DNA from: Cyathus striatus
Taxonomy: Eukaryota; Basidiomycota; Agaricomycetes; Agaricales; Nidulariaceae
Length of the DNA stretch: 64,000 nucleotides
Direction of reading: 5' to 3'
NCBI GenBank assembly: GCA_025738555.1
Contig: JAOVFP010000023.1
Location: forward strand, 620,001 to 684,000
The position numbers and the translations under genes were made by a program. Every line of letters starts with the position of its first letter. Positions within the stretch are counted from its first letter, which is position 1. The notes under the pieces were generated by a model. It was given only the letters and a program-made list of their open reading frames with translations, made no database searches and was not told the DNA's origin. Shown one piece after another: positions 24,301-35,019 of the stretch.

Positions 24301-25132
24301 CACAAAACGATTAGGAGTTAAAATGAACCTGTCAACCGCATATAGACCACAGACGAATGGACAAGTAGAAAGAGTAAACCAAGAGATAGAACAATACCTC
24401 AGGATTTACGTAAACTACGACCAAGATGATTGGGCAGATAGGATAGCTGTCACCGAATTCAATTATAACGATACAGTACATCGAGCAACAGGATACACCC
24501 CTTTCTATTTAATGTACAGACATCACCCCTATGGAGGAATTAGACCAAATGGAACATCACGAACTATCGGAGTAGATGAATTTATTTCTACTATCACCAA
24601 AGCTAGGGAAAATGCTAAGGCGGCACTTACATTATCCAATGAAGTGATGAAACGGGGATATGATAGAAATAGAAAGGAATCACCCGAATACAAACCCGGA
24701 GATCTAGTTTACGTAGAAGGGATTAATATTAAATCCGATAGACCGGTTGCAAAGTTAGATGACAAACGATACGGACCCTTTAAGGTAATAAAGAAGGTTG
24801 GTTTAGCCTCTTATGAAATTCAATTACCGAAAACTTGGAACCGAAAACATCCCGTGTATAACACACAACTACTTACGAAACATATTCCGGCACAATACAA
24901 ATCACAACAGAAACCGAAACCACCACCTGCTGTTGTGATAGATGATCAGGAACAGTACGAAGTAGAAGCGATACTTGCATGGAAAATAAATCGGAAGAAA
25001 GTTCTCTATAAAATTAAATGGAAAGGCTATTCCTATGATCATTGTACATGGGAACCGATTACGTCATTAACCGGATCAAAAAGTCTTTTAAACAAATTTC
25101 ATCGGGAAAATCCGGACTGTCCTAACGTATAA
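21257..25132 (+). pseudogene. pol: Gypsy-1 pol with one in-frame stop (PR-RT-RNase H-INT-chromodomain)
   Basis: Read in the -1 frame after gag. Order: aspartic protease [11 protein letters not shown]; reverse transcriptase with VYMDDILIF; RNase H with YDKEMLAI and TDHKNL; integrase zinc finger (HDSAISGHHGEY ... CEACQRT); integrase core with SIDFVGPLP, IISDRGSQF and NGQVERVNQEIEQYL (D, D, E all present); C-terminal chromodomain (YEVEAILAWKINRKKVLYKI). A TGA at 22973-22975 interrupts RT/RNase H where Arg (CGA) is expected. The RNase H segment reads EANSSDF where relatives have Asp at the Asn position. One C-to-T change explains the stop. Confidence 0.9.
21296..21302 (+). promoter_or_regulatory. 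Candidate -1 ribosomal frameshift heptamer (G GGT TTT)
   Basis: In the gag frame the bases read TTG GGT TTT CCC, giving GGGTTTT in the X XXY YYZ phase. The pol frame is -1 relative to gag and is open from 21257. Slipping here would join gag to pol 16 bases before the gag TGA. Downstream structure was not evaluated. Confidence 0.5.
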
Positions 25133-25168
25133 ATACAACGAAACTATCTGAAGCAATAATTATTCAAA

Positions 25169-25285
25169 ATGCTTTCCAACAACATCACTCTTTTGATTTA
25201 TGTAATTGTAATCTTCATCCTCTGCATGGCCGTATTCATACTCGGTCATTACATTCCTCGCATCATACTCCGTATCCAAGAATGA
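25169..25285 (+). CDS. Small single-pass membrane peptide ORF between pol and the 3' LTR of Gypsy-1
   Basis: 38 residues starting MLSNNITLLIYVIV, with about 22 hydrophobic residues in a row, then HYIPRIILRIQE. It fills most of the gap between the pol stop (25132) and the polypurine tract. The position matches where envelope-like or accessory genes sit in other Gypsy elements, but it is far too short to be an envelope protein. Function unknown; it could be chance. Confidence 0.35.
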   Translation: MLSNNITLLIYVIVIFILCMAVFILGHYIPRIILRIQE

Positions 25286-25332
25286 CCTCCGCGAACAGAA
25301 GAATCCATCGAAATGTTGTGAGGACACGACTC

Positions 25333-25347
25333 TTAAAGGGGGGGTAA
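25333..25347 (+). promoter_or_regulatory. Gypsy-1 polypurine tract
   Basis: TTAAAGGGGGGGTAA directly before the 3' LTR, the expected plus-strand primer for reverse transcription. Equivalent tracts occur before the 3' LTRs of Gypsy-3 and Gypsy-4. Confidence 0.75.
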
Positions 25348-25720
25348 TGTTAGGATTTCGTCATTTATCTAATCTTTTATCTAATCATATCTTATCCATG
25401 TCATGTGATAGTCACATGACCTACAATGCGGACACCATGCGTATCAACATACGTTACTCATCATCACTGTGGGCACAGTTGCACAGTTCGGCCATATGTA
25501 TTACATGAGTTCTTAATGTAGAAGCACAGTAACACGCGTTGTAGTGTAGGTTAATGTACATGCGATTACTTCATGGTTCTTTTCTATAAATACGGTCTTT
25601 CTAGTCAGTAGTTCGTTATTCTTGTGCTAGTTTATTCCAGATTAGCAATAAGACTCATATCTCTTTCTTATTCGAGTGTTTAAGTTCGGCTTCGAGTATT
25701 TTGCTCGTCTGTCGCTAACA
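25348..25720 (+). repeat. Gypsy-1 3' LTR
   Basis: 373 bp, TGTTAG...CTAACA, followed by the TCTGA target duplication. It retains the CpG dinucleotides lost in the 5' copy. Confidence 0.95.
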
Positions 25721-25725
25721 TCTGA

Positions 25726-25932
25726 GTATTAGAAGGACTCATGTGCATCTTGGTTCGAGCTCAAGAAGTGGCTTTACAACCCTGTCCATGATATCAGGCA
25801 ACCTGTGTCTGTGTACATTCAGGACATCATTGCTGCCTCTGATGCTCTCACTGCCCTTGGTCACTCCCCCTCTCCCCTTGATGTTGTCGACTCTATTCTC
25901 ATGAATCTCCACCCATCCTTTGCCATCATTTG
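25726..25932 (+). pseudogene. Copia-type gag relic, 3' part
   Basis: Continuation of the relic at 18594-18909 after Gypsy-1: SWFELKKWLYNPVHD, ASDALTALGHSPSPLDVVDS, ILMNLHPSFAII, the usual Copia gag pattern. A stop codon precedes the similarity. It ends abruptly at the left end of IR-1. Confidence 0.65.
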
Positions 25933-26210
25933 CATTAGTGTCAGCCAATGATTATCATTAAACCTAGACGTTTAATGATAATGGTAATCATTAAACCTCT
26001 GGCTTATATGAGTGCAGTATTTATTATATATATGAACAGGATTACTCATAAGTAATCATTGTCTATAATACTATTATGTGTACTATTGTTACACATACTC
26101 ATATGTACTCATTACTTCATGTTTCTCATTATTAGTGTACTACTATTACTATTATGAGTACTCATAAGTACTCATTACTGGAAGTTTCTTATTGTTATAT
26201 TGAATATTAG

Positions 26211-26500
26211 TATGGATGGTTAGGTGATCATAAACAATCATTAATCTGTACTAATTGAATATTGCTATTATATGAATGGCTAGATGATCATAAACAATCA
26301 TTAATTTGTACTAATTGAATATGGCTATTGTATGAATGGCTAGATGATCATAAACAATCATTAATCTGTACTAATTGAATATGGCTATTGTATGAATGGC
26401 TAGGTGATCATAAACAATCATTAATCTGTACTAATTGAATATGGCTATTGTATGAATGGTTAGATGATCATAAACAATCATTGATTTTTCTAATTGAATA
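26211..26500. repeat. 60-bp tandem repeat, left arm of IR-1
   Basis: About five head-to-tail copies of a 60-bp unit containing GATGATCATAAACAATCATT and GTACTAATTGAATATGGC. An inverted copy of the block occupies about 30003-30300. Confidence 0.85.
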
Positions 26501-26695
26501 TAGTGATCATTAGTGATCATTGAGGGTTTCAAGAGTATATTCACCTACTATTACTAGTTGTATGGTGATCATAAGTGATCATTAAGCATTTGAAAAGTAT
26601 ATTTATCTACTATTACTAATCTAATAGTGATCATAAGTGATTATTGAATATTGCAAGGGTATATTAGTATATTATTAATACTAGTAAATCCACAG

Positions 26696-27440
26696 CATCA
26701 CATTTGTCACGTTCTTACTGCGCGTCACATACGTCACGCTTATTCCCGCGCATCGCGATTGTCACGTTCTTACGCGCGTCACACCTGTCACACATATTCC
26801 CGCGCATGGGGATTGTCACGCTCTTACCGCGCGTCACATCTGTCACACATATTCCCGCGCATGGGGATTGTCACGTTCTTCTCGCGCGTCACATATGTCA
26901 CACATATTCCCGCGCTTCACATTTGTCACGTTCTTCCCGCGCATCACCTCTGTCACACTTATTCCCGCGCATCGCATTTGTCACGATCCTCTCGCGTGTC
27001 ACATATGTCACGCTTATTCCCGCGCATCGCATTTGTCACGTTCCTCCCGCGTGTCACACCTGTCACACATATTCCCGCGCATCGCATTTGTCACGTTACT
27101 CTCGCGTGTCACATATGTCACGCTCATTCCCACGCATCGCATTTGTCACCCCTTCCAGCGTGTCACATATGTCACACATATTCCCGCGCATCGCATTTGT
27201 CACATTCTTCTCACACATATTCCCGCGCTTTACATTTGTCACGCTATTCATGCGCGTCACGCTTTTGTCACATTCTACCCACACATCACATTTTTCACAC
27301 ATGTGACACATTTGTCACGATTGTCACGCTATTCACGCGCGTCACGTTTTTGATGGATGTCACGAGTCACATATGTCACATTCTTCACATGCATCAGGTA
27401 TGTGATGTCTTTGATATGTGTCACATGTCACATTTGTCAT
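26696..27440. repeat. 55-bp TGTCAC satellite array, left arm of IR-1
   Basis: Tandem units of about 55 bp, each holding CATTTGTCACG, CGCGTGTCACA and TATTCCCGCGCAT. Because 55 is not a multiple of three and no unit has a stop on this strand, all three forward frames stay open for 160-270 codons and spell Cys/His-rich peptides (HICH, RVTYVT). I regard these as satellite artefacts, not zinc-finger genes. Confidence 0.85.
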
Positions 27441-28924
27441 ACCTTTCATATCTGAAGAATCAGAGCACCCAGTGACAGTGTTGAAAGGTCAGTCAATGGA
27501 GGTCAATGTTTTCCACATCTTGTGTATGACCCAAGAATTATAAGGCTGAGGTGTTTCACCTTTTCCATTGACAATTAGTGGCTGACCAGCTGACTGTTAA
27601 TAACTGACTTAGACTCTTTTGACTGATACAGTCTGACTCAGTCATTGACAATGCTGCACAGTGATACCACAGTTAACTGTTAGTTCATTACTTAGTGATG
27701 TAATTTGGCCTTTGATATTAACAACTTATTTATATTTGAAAATCATGTCAATAGAAGGAAATTCAACAATAGCAGTTGTATGGACCATGTCCTGATACTA
27801 GATTGGGCAAGAACATTGTGAAATGCTTGCTGAGTGTCAATTCTAAATGGTGTCTGACTGTTGAAAGGCAAGAAAGCAATGACCACTGGGCAAGAATGAG
27901 TAGAGAGGTACCAGAGGTGTTTTCATACTTAAAAATGGATACAAATACTAAAAGAACTATATAACATATGTCAGAAATGTGAACACATATGGCAGTGTAG
28001 AAGTGAATTGTGACACAATATTGCTGGGAGTAAAGATAGTTTTCATTATCTCTTTGTATCACTAAAACAAAGAAACTGTGAAGTAGTCATGTAGAGTAAA
28101 CAGATATGTGATTCAATAATGTTTCTTAAAGACTTTTGTTTAACCAATGCTTGATGCAAGATTCATAACCATCTAATGACTGAGATGTGTAAGTTTGATG
28201 TGGAATCACACATTTTGCTAATCTTTCACATTTTTTATTCATCTGTGGCTCTATCACTGTTCTCTTCAATAGGAAAATATTCACTGCCACCATATCACAT
28301 CTCAAGTTCTGATTGAAAGATATCTCATACTATCTAATTTCTAAATTTCTCATACTTTTTCAATGGTACCTACATATACATGCTACTTTTCAATTCTACT
28401 TTCTTATTATTGTTACACTTCCACAATTTTCTAATTGTCATATCCCATGTGATGACCACCAATTCTACAAAAACATATTTGTTTTCTTTGTTTTCTTTGT
28501 TTTAATAAATTACTCTGTGCATTTGGATACTTTGCTTCTGTAACAACTTGAACAATAGAATGGATATATAGGTAACCACACACACATGATCAACTTCTCT
28601 CCCTTTAGCTGTTAAGTGTTCAGTACCTCATAATTCACCTTCTCACTGTGCATTCAGACTCCACAAGTGTGAGCAATTGTAAAAGCAAAAATAAGTACAC
28701 ATACTTACTCTTGTTATGTCCTGTATCTGATAAATAAAACTTGACATATTTTACTTGTGATTACAGGTCTAAAAAGTGATGGAAAATATGACATTTGCAA
28801 AAATCTTGTGTTGCACCTGAAATATGTGACAAGTGTTAAAACATGTGAAACACCTCAAAAACATGATAAGTGTGACATTATCAAGAATGTGATATGCATA
28901 AAAACCATGACACATTAGTAAAGT

Positions 28925-29810
28925 GTGACAATCGTGACACATGTGTTATGCATGTGAAAAGCATGGTATATGTGATGTGTGGGTAGACTGTGACAAAAGC
29001 GTGACGCGCATGAATAGCGTGACAAATGTAAAGCGCGGGAATATGTGTGATATATGTGATGTGTGAGAAGAATGTGACAAATGCGATGCGCGGGAATATG
29101 TGTGACATATGTGACACGCGGGGAGGGGTGACAAATGTGATGCGTGGGAATGAGCGTGACATATGTGACACGCGAGAGTAACGTGACAAATGCGATGCGC
29201 GGGAATATGTGTGACAGGTGTGACACGCGGGAGGAACGTGACAAATGCGATGCGCGGGAATAAGCGTGACATATGTGACACGCGAGAGGAATGTGACAAA
29301 TGCGATGCGCGGGAATAAGCGTGACATGTGTGACACGCGAGAGGAACGTGACAAATGCGATGCGCGGGAATATGTGTGACAGGTGTGACACGCGGGAGGA
29401 ACGTGACAAATGCGATGCGCGGGAATATGTGTGACAGGTGTGACACGCGGGAGGAACGTGACAAATGCGATGCGCGGGAATAAGCGTGACATATGTGACA
29501 CGCGAGAGGATCGTGACAAATGCGATGCGCGGGAATAAGTGTGACAGAGGTGATGCGCGGGAAGAACGTGACAAATGTGAAGCGCGGGAATATGTGTGAC
29601 ATATGTGACGCGCGAGAAGAACGTGACAATCCCCATGCGCGGGAATATGTGTGACAGATGTGACGCGCGGTAAGAGCGTGACAATCCCCATGCGCGGGAA
29701 TATGTGTGACAGGTGTGACGCGCGTAAGAACGTGACAATCGCGATGCGCGGGAATAAGCGTGACGTATGTGACGCGCAGTAAGAACGTGACAAATGTGAT
29801 GCTGTGGATT
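28925..29810. repeat. 55-bp TGTCAC satellite array, right arm of IR-1 (inverted)
   Basis: Reverse-complement counterpart of the left array, reading GTGACA on this strand and with extra units, so the two arms have expanded or contracted independently. Open minus-strand frames of 227-321 codons run through it. Confidence 0.85.
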
Positions 29811-30002
29811 TACTAGTATTAATAATATACTAATATACCCTTGCAATATTCAATAATCACTTATGATCACTATTAGATTAGTAATAGTAGATAAATATAC
29901 TTTTCAAATGCTTAATGATCACTTATGATCACCATACAACTAGTAATAGTAGGTGAATATACTCTTGAAACCCTCAATGATCACTAATGATCACTATATT
30001 CA

Positions 30003-30300
30003 ATTAGAAAAATCAATGATTGTTTATGATCATCTAACCATTCATACAATAGCCATATTCAATTAGTACAGATTAATGATTGTTTATGATCACCTAGCCA
30101 TTCATACAATAGCCATATTCAATTAGTACAGATTAATGATTGTTTATGATCATCTAGCCATTCATACAATAGCCATATTCAATTAGTACAAATTAATGAT
30201 TGTTTATGATCATCTAGCCATTCATATAATAGCAATATTCAATTAGTACAGATTAATGATTGTTTATGATCACCTAACCATCCATACTAATATTCAATAT
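30003..30300. repeat. 60-bp tandem repeat, right arm of IR-1 (inverted)
   Basis: Inverted match of the 26211-26500 block, about five units. Confidence 0.85.
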
Positions 30301-30564
30301 AACAATAAGAAACTTCCAGTAATGAGTACTTATGAGTACTCATAATAGTAATAGTAGTACACTAATAATGAGAAACATGAAGTAATGAGTACATATGAGT
30401 ATGTGTAACAATAGTACACATAATAGTATTATAGACAATGATTACTTATGAGTAATCCTGTTCATATATATAATAAATACTGCACTCATATAAGCCAGAG
30501 GTTTAATGATTACCATTATCATTAAACATCTAGGTTTAATGATAATCATTGGCTGACACTAATG

Positions 30565-31019
30565 AGTCCGAGCGTACGCGGGAATCCCACCAGCCTTGGG
30601 GTTTGCAGGTTCCGGATAGCTCTGCTAGAGCTCCTATAAACTGCCCCGCAGTCACCCCGACGCCTTCCCGCCTTGTTTCGGGCCAATACGCACCCTGTCC
30701 GAGCTATCCCCATTGTGCTGGTAGTCACCCACCTCATTCGTCGCAGCCTCCTCAGCAACGGAGGCCGGAATTGAATGACAAGGTTAGTCGAGATGGCAAA
30801 CTCTTGCCACAAGAACATCAGCGTCACATGGACAACAATCTATGCTTGTTCTGTGGTAATCTGGGGCATCGTGCCAAAGAATGTCCCCACTCTGCCTCTT
30901 CCGCGGCTAGAGCCCGGGCATCCGGATTATCCGCTTCGGCTCCTACATTGGCTTCTGTGGGTCCCTTGACCCACAGGTCCGTGCCTCTTTCCAACCCGGC
31001 TTCGGTTTCGAAAAAATAG
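30565..31019 (+). pseudogene. gag: Gypsy-3 gag, C-terminal fragment
   Basis: Open frame with zinc knuckle CLFCGNLGHRAKEC (CX2CX4HX4C), then an Ala/Ser/Pro-rich tail ending SVSKK-stop. Preceded by LNDKVSRDGKLLPQEHQRHM, matching the same region of Gypsy-4 gag. The capsid domain is missing, lost at the IR-1 junction. The stop sits in TTCGAAAAAATAG, also present in Gypsy-4. Confidence 0.85.
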
Positions 31020-34000
31020 GGAGTGGTCCTCTGGACACCACACAAGCTGAGGACTGTGTTGTTCCCCCTTGTGCGCAGCCGATGCAGGTAAGACTCAACG
31101 CTTCCACTCTTTCAGACCCCAATGCACTTCACATTCCGCTCTGTAGTACCATCCATGCTCTCCCTACACCCTGTACAGTTTCATATAGCGCTCTAGTCGA
31201 TTCAGGTTCTACCCATTGTTTTATGGATTCATCTTTCATTTGGACACATGCTATACCTACCTCACCTACTCCACCCATTGCTCTCAGACTCTTTGATGGC
31301 ACCAGCAACCATGTAATAACCGAGTTTGTTACACTGCCTGTACTATTCCCTACCGGTGAATGTATTACAGTTGAACTCTATGTGACACCTCTTGATTCTG
31401 TGTGTTCTGCAGTCCTAGGATACAATTGGCTCACCTGCTTCAATCCATTGATTGACTGGGTATCGGGCTCATTAACATTCCAGACTCCAGACACTTCCGA
31501 GCAACTTCTGCTCAAATCCAGGATCTCGGAACCAGGTTTCGCTTCTGAGGATCCATCTCCGGTCACTCCTGATGAGTCTCTGCCACCTCCTCCTAGCATT
31601 TCGCTAATAAATGGTGCCGCCTTCTCGCGTGCATGCTGTTTAGAGGGAGCACAGACTTTCCATATCCAGCTTGGTGCTGTCACTTCCACCACTGCCCTCA
31701 ATCCAGAGGAAGCTCCAGATCTCTCTTCCATACCATCTGAGTATCACGAGTTTGCTGATGTATTTAGCAAGTCCTGGGCAGATACACTTGCCCCTCACCG
31801 TCCCTATGACTTAAAGATCAACCTAGAGGAAGGTGCTTCACCTCCTGTAGGTCGGATCTATTCCCTTTCCCAATCCGAGCTTTCCGCTCTTTGGGATTTC
31901 ATCGATGAACATATCTGGATCGGATTCATTCAACCTTCGCGCTCTCCGCATAGGGCTCCCGTCCTTTTTGTCCACAAGAAGGACGGATCGCTTTGGCTTT
32001 GTGTGGATTTCTGCGGGTTGAACACTATTTCTAAAAAGGATCGTTATTCTTTGCCACTCATTTCAGATTTGCTTGACAGTCCCCATCGCGCCCGTATCTA
32101 CACCAAGATCGACCTGTGTCATGCGTACCATCTGGTCCACATTGCCAAGGACGATGAATGGAAAACTGCTTTCCAGACTTGCTATGGATCCTTTGAATGG
32201 CTAGTCATGCCCTTTGGACTTTCCAATGCACCCGCGGGTTTCCAACGCTTCATGAACGACATTTTCAAAGATCTTCTTGATGTGTGTGTCATAGTTTATT
32301 TGGATGACATCCTTATATACTCTGATAACCTTGCACAACATCGCCAACATGTCAGGGAAGTTTTGCGTCAACTCCGGAAGCACGGGTTGTATGCACATGC
32401 GGATAAGTGTGAGTTCCACTCGGAATCCATGGAATATCTCGGATATATACTATCGCCCAACGGTCTCACCATGTCTCCAACAAAGGTGAAGACTATTCAA
32501 GAATGGCCTGAACCAAGGAAAGTAAAAGACATTCAATCTTTCCTTGGGTTTGCTAATTTCTATCGGCGTTTTATATACAACTATTCCAACATAGTTGTTC
32601 TGCTCACCCGCCTTACCTGGAAGGGTAATCCATGGAACTTCTCGGAAAAATGCCATTCCACTTTCACTGAACTTAAGGATGCTTTCACGTCGGCACCCAT
32701 TCTTACCCATTGGGTTCCCGACAAGCAGCTCATCGTGGAAACCGACGCTTCGGATTATGCGTTGGCTGCTATCCTGTCTATAGTTTCCGATGATGGCAAG
32801 ATTCACCCTATCACCTTCCACTCACAAACCTTTACACCTCCCGAGTTAAACTACAACACCCATGACAAGGAATTGCTTGCTATCTTCGAAGCATTCCAAG
32901 TCTGGCGTCATTACCTGGAAGGTTCCGGTTCACCCATTGACATCATCACAGACTACAAGAACTTGGAATACTTTTCCACAACCAAGATCTTGTCCCGATG
33001 ACAAGCCCGATGGTCCAAGTATCTTTCCCAGTTCAATCTAGTTATCCACTTTCAACCTGGAAAACTCAGGGCGAAGCCGGATGCTCTGACTAGACGATGG
33101 GACGTCTACCCTAAAGAGGGGGATAGCGACTACACTAAGGTCAATCCTCATAACTATCGTCCAGTGTTCACACAGGAACAGCTTATCACTTCTCTCCAAG
33201 CAACATCACTTATTGTACCCGCTCTTCGCGCTAGTATCATCATGGACATTGAACAGTTACATACTGATATATTATCAGCTCTCCCTAATGACCTGGTTGC
33301 AGTTATCCAAATGCGGACTCCCGAGAATCGTTGGACTGTAACCCCGGACGGTTTCCTCCATCTAGATAACCAGATCTATGTTCTGGACTCCGGAACCCTT
33401 CGGCTTCAGGTTTTACAGTACAAACACAACCACCCGCTTTCAGGACACCTTGGACAGAACAAGACCCTCGAGCTAATTCAACGCAAATATACTTGGCCAC
33501 TTATACGGACGTTTGTAAAGGACTATTGTAAGTCTTGTAATACTTGCATGCATTCTAAACCACAGCGCCACTGCCCGTACGGAACCCTGAAACAACTTCC
33601 GGTTCCTGGACACCCATGGCACTCGATATCTATGAATTTCATAGATCAACTTCCAAAATCATCGGCTTCCAAGTATGATTCTATACTTGTTATCGTGGAT
33701 CGTTTCTCCAAGCAGTCTATCTTCATTCCCACTCATACCACTTGCTCTTCTTCCGACCTTGCGCTTCTATTCATACTTCATGTCTTTTCCAAGCATGGAG
33801 TCCTGGAACACATCACTTCCAATCATGGTTCTGAGTTTGTGTCGCATTTCTTCTGTTCCCTCAGTACGGCCCTTGACATCACTTTACATTTCACCTCGGG
33901 TTATCACCCCGAATGCGACAGCCAAACGGAACGCACAAACCAAACTCTGGAACAATACCTTCGGGCCTACTGCAACTATCAGCAGGATAACTGGTGTGAT

Positions 34001-34717
34001 CTCTTACCTCTTGCTGAATTTGCTTACAATAATGCACCGAGTGCAACCACAGGAATTTCACTGTTCTATGCAAACAAGGGTTATCACCCAAACCTTGCAA
34101 TACATCCAGAACGTGATCTCACTTCTGCTCGTGCCCGGCACTTTGCAGTAAACCTCGAGGAACTTCACGAGATGCTTTGGACCGAAATACTCAGTGTGCA
34201 GAAATGCTACCAAGCACCCACCGATGTGCGTCGCAAACCTGCACCCACATTCCCCGTCGGGACAAAGGTATACATCAAAGCCGAGTACTTTCGGACAACC
34301 CAACCATCCCGGAAACTTGCAGAAAAGTTCCTAGGACCTTTTGAAGTCATCACACTTGCCGGATCGCATTCGCGTACCTTGCGCCTTCCAGAACAATTTT
34401 GTGCAGTCCACCCAGTATTCCATGTATCCATGCTTGAACCCAATACTGAAAATACTATTCCAGATCGCATTATTCCTCCACCACCACCTGTCCAGGTTGA
34501 TGGTGATATTGAATACGAGGTCTCGGAAATCTTGGACTCTAAACTGGATCGTCGTTTGCGTTGCAAACTGAGGTACTACATATGCTGGCTAGGGTATGAA
34601 GGGACCGATGAAGAGTTTTCATGGCTTCTGGCCATGGAACTGGAACACACTACAGATATCATTGAAGAGTTCCACTCCTGCTATCCAGATAAGCCTGGCC
34701 CTATTCCTATTTCTTAA
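31011..34717 (+). pseudogene. pol: Gypsy-3 pol, decayed
   Basis: In the -1 frame relative to gag, open across the gag stop. Protease ALVDSGSTHCFMD; RT VIVYLDDILIYS; RNase H with VETDASDYAL and HDKELLAIFEA; integrase; chromodomain (YEVSEILDSKLDRR). A TGA at 32999-33001 replaces Arg in what should be LSRRQARWS. Integrase reads SMNFIDQLP and TSNHGSEF where catalytic Asp residues are expected, so both Asp look lost. RT has DLCHAYHLVHIA and FQTCYGSF where Arg is usual. Certainly inactive. Confidence 0.9.
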
Positions 34718-35019
34718 ATTCACGTTACTTATTATCCACTTGCAGTTTCACCTTATACAAAAACCAAAAACAATGAATAACAAGCAATAAACGAGATACA
34801 AGTACATTTAATTCTTCAGTAACATGTTACGACCATTTCCATCACTCCCTCTGCATTTGCGACTCAACCCAAGCTACTACTTCACCTTCCGACACAATCC
34901 CAGAACCCATTACAACTTCCTCATACACATCCAGATCCCGGAGGTGTTCTGCAAGCAGGGTTTCGATGTTGGAAACATGGACGACATGCTCGGATACTTC
35001 GGCAATGACTCAGGTTAGC

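Larger units (their letters stand above)
18910..25720 (+). mobile_element. Gypsy-1: nearly complete Ty3/Gypsy chromovirus
   Basis: Full-length LTR retrotransposon, 6811 bp. The two 373-bp LTRs begin TGTTAG and end CTAACA and are flanked by a 5-bp target duplication TCTGA (18905-18909 and 25721-25725). Between them lie a possible ORF0, gag, pol (protease, RT, RNase H, integrase, chromodomain), a small membrane ORF and a purine-rich tract. The LTRs differ at two bases only, so the insertion is recent. One in-frame TGA interrupts pol, so this copy is probably not autonomous. No primer-binding site matching a tRNA 3' end was obvious after the 5' LTR. Confidence 0.95.
25933..30564. mobile_element. 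IR-1: 4.6-kb foldback-like element with giant inverted arms
   Basis: Both ends read CATTAGTGTCAGCC going inward. The arms (about 25933-27440 and 28925-30564) are near-identical reverse complements; the first 100 bases differ once (a CpG change), and the right arm has more array units. Each arm has, from outside in, an AT-rich tip, five copies of a 60-bp tandem repeat, a TGATCA-rich block and a 55-bp satellite array. The centre (about 27440-28900) is AT-rich and non-coding. No transposase, so non-autonomous. The layout (long inverted repeats built of tandem repeats) is that of Foldback elements. No target duplication: the left flank is a Copia gag, the right flank a Gypsy gag. Confidence 0.75.

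Noticed and set aside
26651..27475. Plus-strand ORFs resembling Cys/His zinc-finger proteins
   Set aside because: They run through 55-bp satellite units in all three frames with no frame preferred; the CxH patterns come from TGTCAC repeats, not a zinc-finger fold.
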